NCBI RefSeq assembly: GCF_020382885.2
Contig: NC_058502.1
Coordinates: 9,867,501-9,931,500, forward strand
Source: Scatophagus argus
Lineage: Eukaryota > Chordata > Actinopteri > Scatophagidae
DNA: 64,000 bases
Direction: 5' to 3'
Part shown: positions 11,747-26,369 of the stretch, one piece after another
Layout of the letters: the number at the start of each line of letters is the position of its first letter
Position numbering within the stretch: position 1 is the first letter of the stretch
Position numbers and translations under genes: made by a program
The notes under the pieces: model-generated
What the model was told of the DNA's origin: nothing
Databases searched by the model: none
The model's input: only the letters and a program-made list of their open reading frames with translations

Positions 11747-14700
11747 TTACTCTTCTCTGAAAATCTCAGACAGCATTGACTTTTTAACCTGGCTGCTCTC
11801 TGGTTCCCCCTGATGTAACCCTTTGATTTCTACATTTCCAGTTGTCTTCTCCTTTGGCAGCTCACTTTGGGCTGTTTGGGTTTTATCACCGCTGTTTGGC
11901 TTCTGATCGATTGCATTAGGTTGATGAGTTGACTCTTTATCTTGGTCTTTATTGCTATGATGTTTAGCATCTTGAATGCTTTTTGCTACTTTATCCTGAC
12001 TTTTCGCGGCTTCAGATTTAAGGATGTCCTTTGGCTCTGTATGACTGCTGTCCTTTTCCTCACTCTTGGTTATTGAACTTGAGGGCACTTGGGGCTTTTG
12101 TAAAAGCTTCTCTGTGTCGGCGGACAGAGCACTCTTTGTCTCTGCTGTGAAATCTCTGGATTTCTCAGCACTTTCTGAAGCCACAATGCCGACCTTATTT
12201 TGCACTTGAACAACACAGCTTAGCTCCGGAGTTTGGTCTGATTCTTTGGACAGCTGGGATGAGGTCTTGTCAACAGACTCCTTCTCTTGAGCCGAGATGA
12301 AGATGTTTTTCTCAGCGTCCCCTTTTTTAGCATCAGATCTTTTCAGATGTTCCTCCACCACAGGAACCTCGGGCTTTAGGTCATCTCCCTTTGAAGGCAG
12401 GCTTTTCTGATCTGTTAGAGTTGTCACTGCAGTTTCTTTCTCTGATTTTGTGTTTTTGGCTGTTTTTTTATGTTGCTCATCTTCTTCCTCATCAGGGATC
12501 TCACTTAATAAAACTTTACTTTGAGCATCTATACCACTGTCCCCGTCATTGTCAACTCTCTCAGTCTCCTCTGTCTCTTCTTTTCTTTTCTGACCTTTCT
12601 CACCATCATCCGTCCCACCTCCAATCACTGAACTTCCTGCCGATGCTACTTGATTCTGCTGACTATGAGACATCTGCTCACCATCTTCCTCTCGACCGTC
12701 TTTATGATCCTTCTCTTCCTCACTGCCCCCTCCATCTCTTTTGGTATTCTCATGCTCATCTTCTGCCAACTCTGTCTCCTCCTCTGGTCTTGTCTCCTCA
12801 AACTCTGACATCTCAATTTCTCTGGTGGTCTCTGTTATGATCTCCTCTACAAACTTGTATTGGGGCTCAGCTCGCCTGCGGGGGCCTCCGGGGCGGTTGG
12901 GGCAAGACAGGGTGTAAACGGGGGACTGGTGGTAGATGTAGGGCAGCGAAATGTGGTTGTCTGACACTGTGGAGAGCCGAGCCTCCTCACCACAGAGGAG
13001 TTTCCTGCAAGACAGTAGGCACAGTGACTGATGTACATTACTTATTTTAATCCTGATTAATGAGAAACACAGGTGCAATAGACTACTAAAAGGTACAGGC
13101 CTTAAAACCAGTTGGCGATATGAGGGGATGCCCATCAAAATGTCAAAATGTTAACCTGCCATCCACAGACTGTCTGTCATTCTGAAGTAGCGGAGAGATT
13201 TCTAATCGTGCCATTTTCTCTTAGTCCCACCCATCTGTCAGTTTCATGTTGGATCTATTATATACTCTTAATTATATACTATAACTACATAATTCTATAC
13301 TATATGGTAGCCTAAAGAGTAGTAGTAGTAACATGTCATCGTAGCACGTAAAAATTAACATGTCACCAATTGTTAATAATGTGAAAATATGAAATGTAAA
13401 ATTTAGAGAATTTTGTGTCTTTAAATGTATTTTTTTTTTTTGTATTGTATTTCCTTAAATGTATAGGCAATGCAAGGCAATGATAATATCTGTAATGTTA
13501 TTAGTGCAACATTGTGACTGTTTGAGTTAAACACTGTACTTCGTTAAACTGTTTTGTACTTAAATGCAGCATTCGTGATAGATGATGAAAGCTGCGGGCA
13601 ATAAGGAAAAATATGGAAAACTGGAGTCCAAGGTGGATTTAGCACACCTTACCTGTAAGACAGTATCTCCACATCCAAAGCCATCTTCACATTGAGCAGG
13701 TCCTGGTATTCCCGCAGGTAACCAGACATGTCAAATTTGCAGTTTATGAGCTCGTTTTCAAGTTCTTTGATTGTGTTCTGGAATGAGAGAACACGTGTTG
13801 TTGGACACGATGTGGACGTAAACGCTTAACATGGTTTGACTTTTTAATAAAAAAAAGTCTTACCTGGTAGTGAATCACTTCTTCATTGCGGCGATCTTCC
13901 ACGTCACGAAGTTGCTTCTCCAGCGCTTCCCTGGTGCCTTTAGCGCAGTCTAGTTCGATGTTTTTGGCCTGCAGGCTCCTCCTGTACTCCTCAATCTCTT
14001 GTTGGATCGCTTTTAACGCCTCCCTTTTGGTCTCAGCCTCCTCTGTTAATCTCACAAACTGAGACTGGAAAGTTTCTCCGGCCTGCTGGAAGTCGGACAC
14101 GGTGTGACCTTCCAGTTGAGCCCTGATGTCCCTGAGTGCCGCAGTGACGCCAGGGTTGCCAAATTCACGCGCCTTGACTCTCACCTGCACATCCTGGATT
14201 TGGTCAAACATCTCTGACAGCCCGGCCTCGTGATTTCTCTTCAGGGCGTGGATCTCGTCCGCGAGAGCCTGTGCTTTCATGTCCAGCTGTAGTTTCGCCC
14301 GATACGCGTCACTGATGTCCTTCTTGAGGAGCGCGATGTTGCTCTCGGCATCAGATTTGCCACGCGCTTCCTGTTCATACTTTCTTGTCAAGCTGGACAG
14401 CTCGTCCTCTAAGTTAGCATGCTCGATTTCAATCTGGTGCTTCTGATGCGTAATTCCCTGAACCAGCTGCCTCAGTTCCCTGAGCTCCGGTCCGTACTCC
14501 TCCTCCAAACAGGATGCGGCTTTCGCTTTCCCTCGGATCTCCTCGATCTCTCTCTCTAGCAGATGGTTCTGGTACTCCAGATGGTGCACCTTCTCTATGA
14601 ATCCCGCAAGACGACCGTTCAGGTCACGCATCAGCTCTTTGTCTTTAAACTTTCCAGGTAACGATTGAGTCAAAATCGCGCCCGAGGACGTCCCCCTAAT

Positions 14701-14793
14701 CTCGACGCCGGTTTCCAATGTCGAACGTTTCGGCTTGCATTGCAAATACTCATCTGGAGTGATTCTGCGTGGAAAGCTGAATCTGTCCTCCAT
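11747..14793 (-). CDS. Neurofilament-medium-like type IV intermediate filament protein
   Basis: This is a cytoskeletal intermediate filament subunit, probably neuronal. Three exons (13864-14793, 13653-13777, 11747-13004) join in frame and encode about 770 residues. The head is short (about 57 residues, [16 protein letters not shown]). The rod begins with the helix-initiation motif ([17 protein letters not shown]). It ends at residues about 333-359 with the helix-termination motif ([20 protein letters not shown] then KLLCGEE), where Cys replaces the usual Glu of LLEGEE. The tail (about 410 residues) is rich in Glu, Lys and Ser. It carries [12 protein letters not shown], like the HKFVEEIIEET segment of NEFM, but has no KSP phosphorylation repeats. 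The three-exon layout with a 125-base middle exon fits NEFM/INA genes. It lies between vdac2 and comtd1, a position with no counterpart in the human locus that I know of. It could be a fish-specific or tetrapod-lost paralogue. Confidence 0.9.
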
Positions 14794-14848
14794 GCTGTAA
14801 CTCGTGCTGTCGCGGTCAGTCTCCGCTGCAGAGTCGCTCCATACGGGC

Positions 14849-14855
14849 TTTTATA
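14849..14855 (-). promoter_or_regulatory. TATA box of filament gene
   Basis: TATAAAA on the minus strand lies about 56 bases upstream of the ATG at 14793, in the context GCTTATAAAAGCCCG. The spacing allows a short 5' UTR. A GC-richer segment surrounds it. Confidence 0.7.
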
Positions 14856-14869
14856 AGCGTCGCCATCTG

Positions 14870-15930
14870 CTCGGTATGCAGAATGGAGCTGTCCGCGGTG
14901 CTGAAAAGGTGTAGCATCAGCTGCTGCTTAATGAGAGCTTACGCTTCAGTTTGTCGCAGGCTGCAGTGGACCGACAGTAGATGTCAGTCTGAAAACAATC
15001 AACCCACTGCCCATCATCATCACCATCATCATTATTAATAGCATCATCAATAACAGGCCGCGGTGTTTCACGATCAAACTGCTTTACTGCATTTAGCAGA
15101 TGACGTCATTTAAACATTACAGGCCAGTCCACACTTAGTCACACTTATACTCTCATCTCTTATGATGAAAATATAGACTGGAATCAAATGACTGGGTTGC
15201 TTCTAGCAGTGCAGGATTGCAGGATTTACCTTTTAAAACATATGCATTGTTCACTTTCATACGCTCAAATTCTCCACTTTGTGACACTTTTGGCTTCAAC
15301 TCACTTCCACTTCAGTTCTTCATGTTAGAGGGGTGTGTTGTGCTGTTGGACTCCAGTGTGTCTACTTCACATGAATTTTACTTGCCTGCACTTTAACACA
15401 AGTAGCATTTAGAATGCAGGGCGTTTACTTGTGACTGAATACTGCTTTACTGCTCCTCCACTTTTTATGACGACTGCAGTGTCTGAATACTGGGCTCAAA
15501 CTTGCTTTGTTTTCTCTGACAGATGTTCATTGTCACTTTCAGGAGTAACAGAATATTTCTACACAGTTAAACTTTTTGTTTTTCACAGTTAAGAGCTTCT
15601 ACAGTCCTAACTGTTCCGTGTTAACCTCATTGCATCATAAAGTCATATAAAAACAGCAAATTCAATGCAAAACTCATATGGGGCTCCTGTGTGTTTTTCC
15701 ATATGCCTAATATACTTACACACTGTGACGGCAGGGAGTCCTGTTTGTACTATAGCAAGAATGTTTTACAGTTGTAGTAAAAATAGGATGTTTTACGATT
15801 TTCAACCCAAGGACAAAGAAAATGTAACACAAAAAGTGTCAACAATGTTTAATGTAATGATTGTTGCAGCTGTGCAGATGTGTTGCACTTATGTTCTTTT
15901 ATATTTTTTGCAGAACTTTTTAACTGCAGC
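14870..15930. other. Intergenic: CAT repeat and possible old teleost repeat
   Basis: No gene is seen. An impure CAT trinucleotide repeat covers about 15011-15050. The part around 15390-15570 contains GAATGCAGGGCGTTTACTTGTG and TAACAGAATATTTCTACAC. These resemble the end of the teleost repeat found better preserved at about 19900-20306. This resemblance is from memory and weak. Confidence 0.4.
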
Positions 15931-15933
15931 GAT

Positions 15934-18619
<2,686 letters not shown>

Positions 18620-18659
18620 AACGATTGTGTTCTGGGCTCTTTTGTCTTCAAGAGGAGGT

Positions 18660-19890
18660 TGAACAGCTTAAATTTTGTTCCACTGAATCTCACTGTGTCT
18701 GTCCTTTTTGTACACTGAGTTTGTTTGTTTGACCTTTGAGAGGGAAATTCAACATATTGATTAATTCAAATGCAGGGACATTTTTCAAGGACAGACAAAA
18801 AAGTCTTTAAAATCAAAAAAGTAAGTAAATGTATAACTAAAAAAAAAAAAACCAAAACATCAATTACATGCATCTTTGTTTTAAAAAGGCACCAGCACTG
18901 ACCAAATTATTTTCAGTTGACTTTGTTCTTTGTATTTGCTTAAACTGTACAACCCAAAATAACACAGAATAATGACAGACAGTGTGTCACTTGTTTTGCA
19001 ATCCAAACAAGCACTTTGAGCAGTTTTATCTGTGCTTGCTGTTGTCACAGTCTTCCTGAAAGTGTACTCCTGTAATTCACGAGTGAAATGTATGCATTTG
19101 TGAAATGGGAAAAGTAAACTTTCCTCATAGCAGTTTATTGAGAGAATATAAAAACCACAAAATACACTCTTCAAATATACTAAGTGGTAAAAGAAAAGTA
19201 TAACCTTAGTTTTAAATGTTTTCTAAGTTGAAAAGAAACTTTAAATGGTATTCAAAAAGTGCTCAAAATATGTCTGGACATTTGGATGGCACAGTGTACT
19301 TTTCATTATAAAATAATTCAAATGTGTTTCAGAGTCCAGACAGGTCTGATTTTATTTTCAGCACTTTTCAGTCCTTTGCTGGTGCACAATATCGCCTCCT
19401 AGTGGTAGAAGGGCGAAAGAGTGTTTGCTTGTTCATTTGTTTATTTTCTGGTGCAGTCTTGCAGTGATTTTCAGACTTGCTCACTCTGAAAGGTTTTTGG
19501 GTCTTTGGACATGTGGAGTTCCATAGCAAAGCACAGTGGTAGTTAACACAACAAAGTAGAATACCATCAATTTAATAACTCAAGTAATCCCTGGGCTCCC
19601 AGAGATTACAATCTTTCCTCTTTTTTTTGAGTATATAATCAGAGAGAAACCTGCAACAACTTTTACCTTGCTCCGAGCCAAGTTTGAAATTAAATTCTTA
19701 CATGACTGAAAGGTGAAAGTTGAACCCCGTTTGACTGTACAAACATCTGTTGTCCAGCGTATTGGAGTGCTGCATGTTTGCACACATTGACTGAACCGCA
19801 CTGCAGAACAAAACGGCAGATTTAAATTCCAGAAATGTGAATTCAGGTGGTCTTTGAGGGAGAGCAAGTCACTTTGTGGCCCCACCAGTA
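18660..19890. other. comtd1 upstream flank
   Basis: No exon is supported. It contains an A-run at about 18840-18851. It also contains a second CTCF-like site, CGCCTCCTAGTGGTA, at about 19390-19404; its complement has one mismatch to the core. There is no TATA box upstream of the comtd1 ATG. Confidence 0.45.
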
Positions 19891-19897
19891 TCTCACA

Positions 19898-20306
19898 TTT
19901 ACTCAACTTGTGCTTTACATAAGTATTTCCATTTTATCACACTTTATACTTTTACTTCACCCCATTTGCTCACAATACATTTATTTGACAGCTTTAGTTT
20001 AGTTGCTTTGCAGATTTAGAATATTAAAACAAAATATACACCAACCCAGAAATGATGATTTTTAGATTAAATTATTATAGGCTAAGATGTCCGGTAGTAT
20101 ATAAAATTGATTAAATGCACATATTAATGCATCAATAATTATAGTATAATAATACAATCAATGTGATTCTGAAATGGCTAAGTCTACATAATGAACACTT
20201 TTACTGTAGGAAGAGTTTGAATCAGGACTTGTGAAAGGATATTTTTTCAGTGTGGCCTTATTACTTAACTGAAGTAAAAGATTAAAGTATTTCTTCCACT
20301 ACTGGC
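19898..20306. repeat. Teleost interspersed repeat, about 400 bp
   Basis: I recognise this from memory as a degenerate copy of a non-autonomous repeat common in teleost genomes. Marks are ACTTTTACTTCACC, CAATACATTTATTTGACAGCTTTAG, the AT-rich middle with CATTAATGCATCAATAAT, then ACTTTTACT and ATTTCTTCCACTACTG at the end. No coding capacity is seen. The family name was not checked against a library. Confidence 0.7.
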
Positions 20307-20309
20307 AGC

Positions 20310-23300
20310 AGTGCGATTTCAAAATCCCCAAAAAAGGAGGCCTTAAAGGCTGACTGTGGTGTGATAAGAGGAGTAATGTAGCTCTGCACCGGTGCTCAGT
20401 ACATTCTGTCATTCTTGTACTCACAGGTAGAACAAACTTTGACTATTTGTGCGGTTTTGCTGGCAGCTCATCACTGCAGATGTCCTTCGGTTCAATGTGA
20501 CGTATGATTGGTCCACCACAGTGTGGTGAGTGCGGTGTATTTGATGAAGCTGATGGTTTAGCATTACGAAATATCAAATGAAGTACTCTAATGCTATGAG
20601 TACTACTTTAAGGGTACTAATTTTAATACAGTAATAAAAAAATTAAATGGCACCCAGCCCTATAGCATAATGTGGCTAAATTTAACTAGGAGGCTTTAGA
20701 TAAATACTAAAACTGACGCCATGTGTAACTGACAGCTCTAAAGACAAGTGACGACTTTTTTTTTCCAAAACCGATTCTTTAATATTTGAAACCAGATTTT
20801 CAGGTGCTTTAAATTAATTATATGTACAGTTATCTTTGTCCAGACATTTAACATTTGTGCTTATCTGTGAAGTTTTAATGAGCGTTGTTTTGTAGAGCGA
20901 GACTGGTAGAGTGTTTTCATGAGCCACACTTTAGATCAACTCGTATTGCAACTTCAAAAAAACAGGAACTGGGAAGATGGTAGCCAGGAATGTTCAAAAA
21001 GGAATTTTGGGGATGTGAGTGGGATGTGAGGTCTCTCCAAGGACGCAGAGCTTCCTCTGTCTATTCCCTAATTAAGAATGCACAGATACAAACAAAAGCA
21101 CGACGCCGGCAAGAACACATCAATTAAATGAGCCATGACATGAACTCTGAAAAAAAAATGTTTGAGTTGTGATGAGGAAAGGAAGGGGATGTCTCAGAGT
21201 GTGCTCGCAGTTCTACTAAGGTCCTCTCGGTGAAAATGAGATGCTGTGTTTTTCCACCATGCCTTCTCTCTCTCTCTCTCTCTCTCTCCAGCTGCTTCAG
21301 GCCTCTGCTTATGTGACGCTAATTGTTTCTGCTACTTGTGCCAAGTACCTACTCTTCCCCAGCACATTCTACAGACAGGCCCTGGTCCCTCAGCTGCTTT
21401 TTGTGTCTGTTTAAGGAATGAAAAAAATGTGTGCTGCCATCTGCAGCGAGCGCACCACTGTTCCTCCTCCCGGCCGTGACTGTCAGAGTGCCACAATGAT
21501 ACACATTCACACACACTCTCTCAGAGGTAGGAAAAAAAAACTATGTGCTGGAGAAACAAGAAAACAAAACTGACACATACAACTGCTAATATGAAACAAA
21601 ATAATTCAAGAGGTTCCTGTTTTGATGCATTTAGCGTGTGGGAGGAAAGACACTGTACTTCTGAAAAAGGCTTTTAAATTTTGCAAACCGCGCAAAGAAG
21701 AAATGTAGTAGATTTAAAACCAGGTCTGTCTAAACGTATGTGCTGGTCTGTATTTCATTTATGAGCATTAACTTACGGATGCAACACTCCTGGAATAAGT
21801 CCACAAGAAAAAAAAAATCTACTTCTCGTTTTCAGGCCTTTCAGCATTGTGAGTTCATTCAAGCTGCACTTTCCCCTTCATTTTGGTGTTCAGTACCTAA
21901 ATCTGAACAGCAAGTGGCAGTGTTGTTTAGCTAATCCACAGTCTTCACTATGCAAACAGAGGCTCACGGGCACAAAAGACAGCCGGGCCTTCACTCCCAT
22001 GTCTGGGAAACTAATCTGACTTTCCTCTTGTTGAATTGACCTGTGACACCATCACAGAGTACGCACGGGACGACACATATTGACATGCTTGTAATGCCAC
22101 ATGGCTGTTACATCATCTGTGTTTTTATCACAGGGAGACTGCTTTTCGATGCACTCTAATAGCGGCCGTCAGTTTGGCATCGTCTCAGCAGGCAGATAAG
22201 CATGCATGAATATTAAGTGATGCTAATCACAATGGAGAGACCAACGTCAAGACGACTGACAGACATTTCTCGGAATTCAATTGACAACCTCAGATTTGTC
22301 CCCCGTTTGACAGCAGCGTCTCCCGACATGACAAGTCTGTTTAAAGCTTTCAGAAGAGGCTCGTACACGCGCGCACGCACCAGCACGCACGATTGGAGAT
22401 GCACTGATACTGAATTTACGCAAACTGGGCCACTGCACTGCAGTACAAGACCCAAACGAGTGGTTCTCGACGCACAAAGAGCATCAGTTTATGTAGGCCA
22501 CTTTGAAGAGCTGCAGAATGTAGATGAGGATGTGACAAAAATATTCCCCAAAAACTGCTTTTCAATCACGGAAATCTGGATTTATCGTTGCTGTGTTAAC
22601 CTACGGTGTATTTTGGAGTGTGAATGTCGAGGATTAGCCATTCAATTTATTATCATCCTCTTTTTGTGCATTCAAGCCGCACGCAGCAAAACAGAGGGTC
22701 TGCTTTAGGGGGAAAAGAAGTGGCAGAAATGAATGGCAGGTGTGGTTGTTTGACTTTCAAATCACCGAGGCATCTATACTATTAACCTGGCGTGTGAATA
22801 AATACAGAATTCAATTTCCATGGAGTCACGCGATAAGTTGACAGTCCTCAAAAAGATCAAACAGGCTGCTTCAGGGCACGTGAGCCACAGTGAAGAAAAA
22901 GCCTTGAGTATATGAAAGGTGTTGACACCTAGACACAAATGTCATATCCACAGAAACAATTACTGGATGAACCAATGGTTTTAAAGCCACCAGGTATCCC
23001 CGCTACCGTTCTGTATAGAGCAGAGCTGCTCCCTCAACACCTCACTGTGGTTGTCACAGGAAAGACGCTCTGTCTTTGTAGCAACACTGAATACTTGTAT
23101 TTTAATTGCCCTGTTAGCTTTTCTCACAATGAACTTCCTGTAAAGTTTTATCTGCAGTTAGTCACATTTTTATTTGCTCCTCTCCACAAAGACAAACTCA
23201 GCCTCTTCCTCAGTTCTTGTCCAGAGTCACTGCACCCTCCCTTCCTCTCATCTGGCTGCCGTGTCCCGTTGTGACCGCACTTGAGGCACTAATGATAATG

Positions 23301-25800
23301 TTATAACCCAGACCAATTTGCCATGGCAATCAGACCCACTTAATTGACTTGATTATGAGCCCTCTGTCTGAGATGACCCCTCTGGACTTGAAAAAAAAAC
23401 GGAAGAGCGAGACATGACGGGTGTGGATGCAGGAATAGCTTTCTTCAGGCATTCATCACTGTGCAGGATTCACATGGGATATGACTGTTTGGAGGCATCA
23501 GCAGATGTGTGTGTGTGTGTGTGTGTGTGTGCTGGAGGGAGGAGGTGGCGTGTGGGGAGAGCAGACCTTCGGGGAGGTGTAAAGAAAGAGATGGGTGGGA
23601 CAGTGGTTGGAGGAAGGGGGGGCTCGAGGCAGGGGGTTGGGGTTTGAAATCACAACACACTCTCTGTAATAGACCCGGACACACACCGCATCTGAAGTTA
23701 ATCCAATCAAGACAAGACACACAAACATAAGGTCAAGAGCAGTTTGTATTAGGGAGAAGTGGTGCTGTTAATTGACTTTCAGGATATTTTGAAAAAAAAA
23801 AAAAGTTGCAAGAGCAAGAGTGATTTTGTAATGAAATGTAATGAAACTGTTTTTGTACCTGTTTTCTTTATATGACTAAAAATTAGCACAATAATTCAGC
23901 TTTTAACTGAAAATTAACTGCAATTATCCATCCAGTGTCATTTTGCTGAGAATATTTTGGTTCTTCGCAGTTCTGCAAAAACCTTGTACATCCTCTAACT
24001 CTGCCGCACGACATACTGCTTTTGCAGAACTGCGTGAACGCAGTTATACGGATCTAAATGTATAAAATGTAGAAACATTTGTTCACATTATAACAATGGG
24101 GGACAAGCATGGCAGGGCTGTGCTGAGAACTGCACTGTTTCATTTACTGTAAAAAAAAAAAATAAAGAAAATAAACAGGACACACTAATAAGGGACACAG
24201 AGCACAGTGCCGTAATATCTGGGGATGGAAAGCAAATGTGCTTTTGAAAGCCAAGTATACTGGTCCCTTTCATAGGCGACTTGGTTCCACCCATGATCGA
24301 ATGCAACATTCTAAAAGGACTATTTACTCTTTTCATTTCCTCTTGTGTATTACAGAAGAAGGAGCGTGTGGCTTGCTGTATGAAAACAGGGCCTGGCCTA
24401 ATGTTGCATGAAGACCATGGTGAATTCATATTGATGGGAAAGCAGCCTCTGAAGCCCAGCAGCCATGATTTTTTCATAAGCCACCGGGAACAAGAAGTCA
24501 GTCAGCTGACAGGTGCTAACGCCGCCAATTGTGCCGTGGATAAGAGATGGGACGTGGAGAAAAGAGGAAGAAAGAGAGAGAGAAAGGAAAGGCAACAACT
24601 GGCTCCTCTTTTCTAAGCACTTCTGTGTGCAGATTGTGTACGTGCTGCGTTGTGTGTGCTCCCTGCACCCTGTTCCCTTCTATAGCTGGAGAGGATTTTA
24701 CGGAGGAGACTGTGTAAACACCAGAATGCATGTCAAATATGATGAGTCTTGATAGCTGTAAAACATACCCAAGGACTGCTCCTCACTTATTATCTACAAC
24801 CAGAGCCCTGGAGCTATGTCTGCATCCTTCTGCCTTCCCTCCACGCATGTCGCGCCACAAGTCCCTCTCTGGAAAGCATTGATTATTTTGGCATGAGCCA
24901 GGGAGAAAGAGAGGTGTGATTTCTTTTGTGTTTCCTCAAGAAAAAAAAAAAAAAAAAAATCAGCAAAAATAAATATTTTTGTGAGCGTGGTGCAGCCACA
25001 AGAAAAATATGAGCACATTGGGAAAGAAATAAAGATGATGGATTTGCTAGCTGACGTGTGGGTATGCTTGTGCGCCTTGTGTGTGTTTGTGTCTGGGCTC
25101 TGCAGAGTTTTCTGCTGCTATAATTGGTGCATTGTTTTTGTTCACGTGCATGTCATTTTCCGAACTGTACATCTAAAATAGCATTATCTGTCTGTAATTG
25201 TGCGCCTCTGTTTGCTGTGTCTCTGAATGTGTGGCGTGTATGTAAAAGACACAGAAAGAGCGCACGCCGGAGAAAGCAACCGAACCTGCAGGCAGTGTGA
25301 GGCTCCAGGGAACCACTTGAGATTGCAGGCACAGGGACTGATAAGGCAGCTAGCCATTCATCAGGCCAAATGAAGGCAGTAAAGTTGACTGGAGGAACCC
25401 AGGCATCGCCCCAGGATGGCAGTCGGTGTCTCAGCGGAGACCTGTGACTAACACGTGCGAGCAGGCATGCATGCATGTACATACACACAGCACTTGCTGA
25501 AGAATAAGGGAAAAGAAAGCAGGATGAATGGACCAAGAGGAGGTATGGGATACAGGACTGAGGCTCTGGAGAGCAGGGGGATGGAAGTATAACGGACCTC
25601 CAAGAGCAGAGGCCCCGTCTCCTCAGAGCTACACCCAGTGCTCAACCTCCTGTCTGGGGTGCACGTGGCCCCCTCCATTCAGAAAACATCCATCATATAG
25701 ATATTATTCTAATCCAGAGGTGATACATTAGCTTAGGTACAAGGGGGACAGTATGTGCCTGTGATGGAGCTCCCTGCTCGTCACGAGGGCCTCTCAGAGA
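20310..25800. other. Gene-poor tract with microsatellites
   Basis: I find no supported gene. It includes a CT repeat (about 21264-21288), a GT repeat (about 23506-23531), a GA-rich patch (about 24565-24592) and an A19 run (24941-24959). Open frames here, including 163 codons at 22217-22708, show no domain, splice logic or family resemblance. Confidence 0.55.
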
Positions 25801-25839
25801 GAGTGAACTGGTGCTCGGCTCAGCGGGGCTAACGCTTTT

Positions 25840-26365
25840 CTGCTTCATGTCATTGTTTGAATTTATTCCACAGTAATGCTCTTTGTATTTTATTCTTAAT
25901 CACACTACCGAGAGGATGGAGACATATTTCAGCCGAAGAAAGTGCTACGAAGTTGCACACTTATGAAAGCAATACATTACTTAAGCACTTAGGCCCGACA
26001 AAGAGGAGAGATGAAGCTACTTTAGAGCATTGCTGGTGTGTTTATAAGACCATATTAGTGTCTCACTGGTGCTTTGATAGAGCTTGTACCATCAATTTGC
26101 ACAAAGACTCTATCTTTGCTTACAAAATCCCACCTCGGGGTTATTATGAATCTGATTTATTTGCTCCGTTTATGTTTATTATTGTGTTTTATGGTTTATA
26201 TTCTGCGTTAAACACCATCAATAGGACTTTGGAGCATGTGCGTCTCATCCTGCAAGGGATGAAAATGGTTTATGGAGCTGTGAGTGCCAATAAACAGGCA
26301 GTCACAGCCTTTTGTATGTACATCTTTAATGTTTTATGCATGATGAACTCAATAGTTTAGCACAG
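25840..26365. other. Candidate conserved non-coding block with a long open frame
   Basis: This is unique, AT-rich, non-repetitive sequence of about 500 bases. A 167-codon frame stays open across it (25857-26360, +) despite the AT-rich composition. I see no convincing splice sites, signal or domain. Given its place in the probable znf503 desert, a conserved enhancer-like element is more likely than a gene. This is an inference without alignment. Confidence 0.3.
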
Positions 26366-26369
26366 GTTC

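Noticed and set aside
12391-12840. 149-codon plus-strand frame
   Set aside because: It is the antisense shadow of the acidic, repetitive tail of the filament gene.
22217-22708. 163-codon plus-strand frame
   Set aside because: No domain, no splice pattern and overlapping frames on the other strand; probably chance in a less AT-rich patch.
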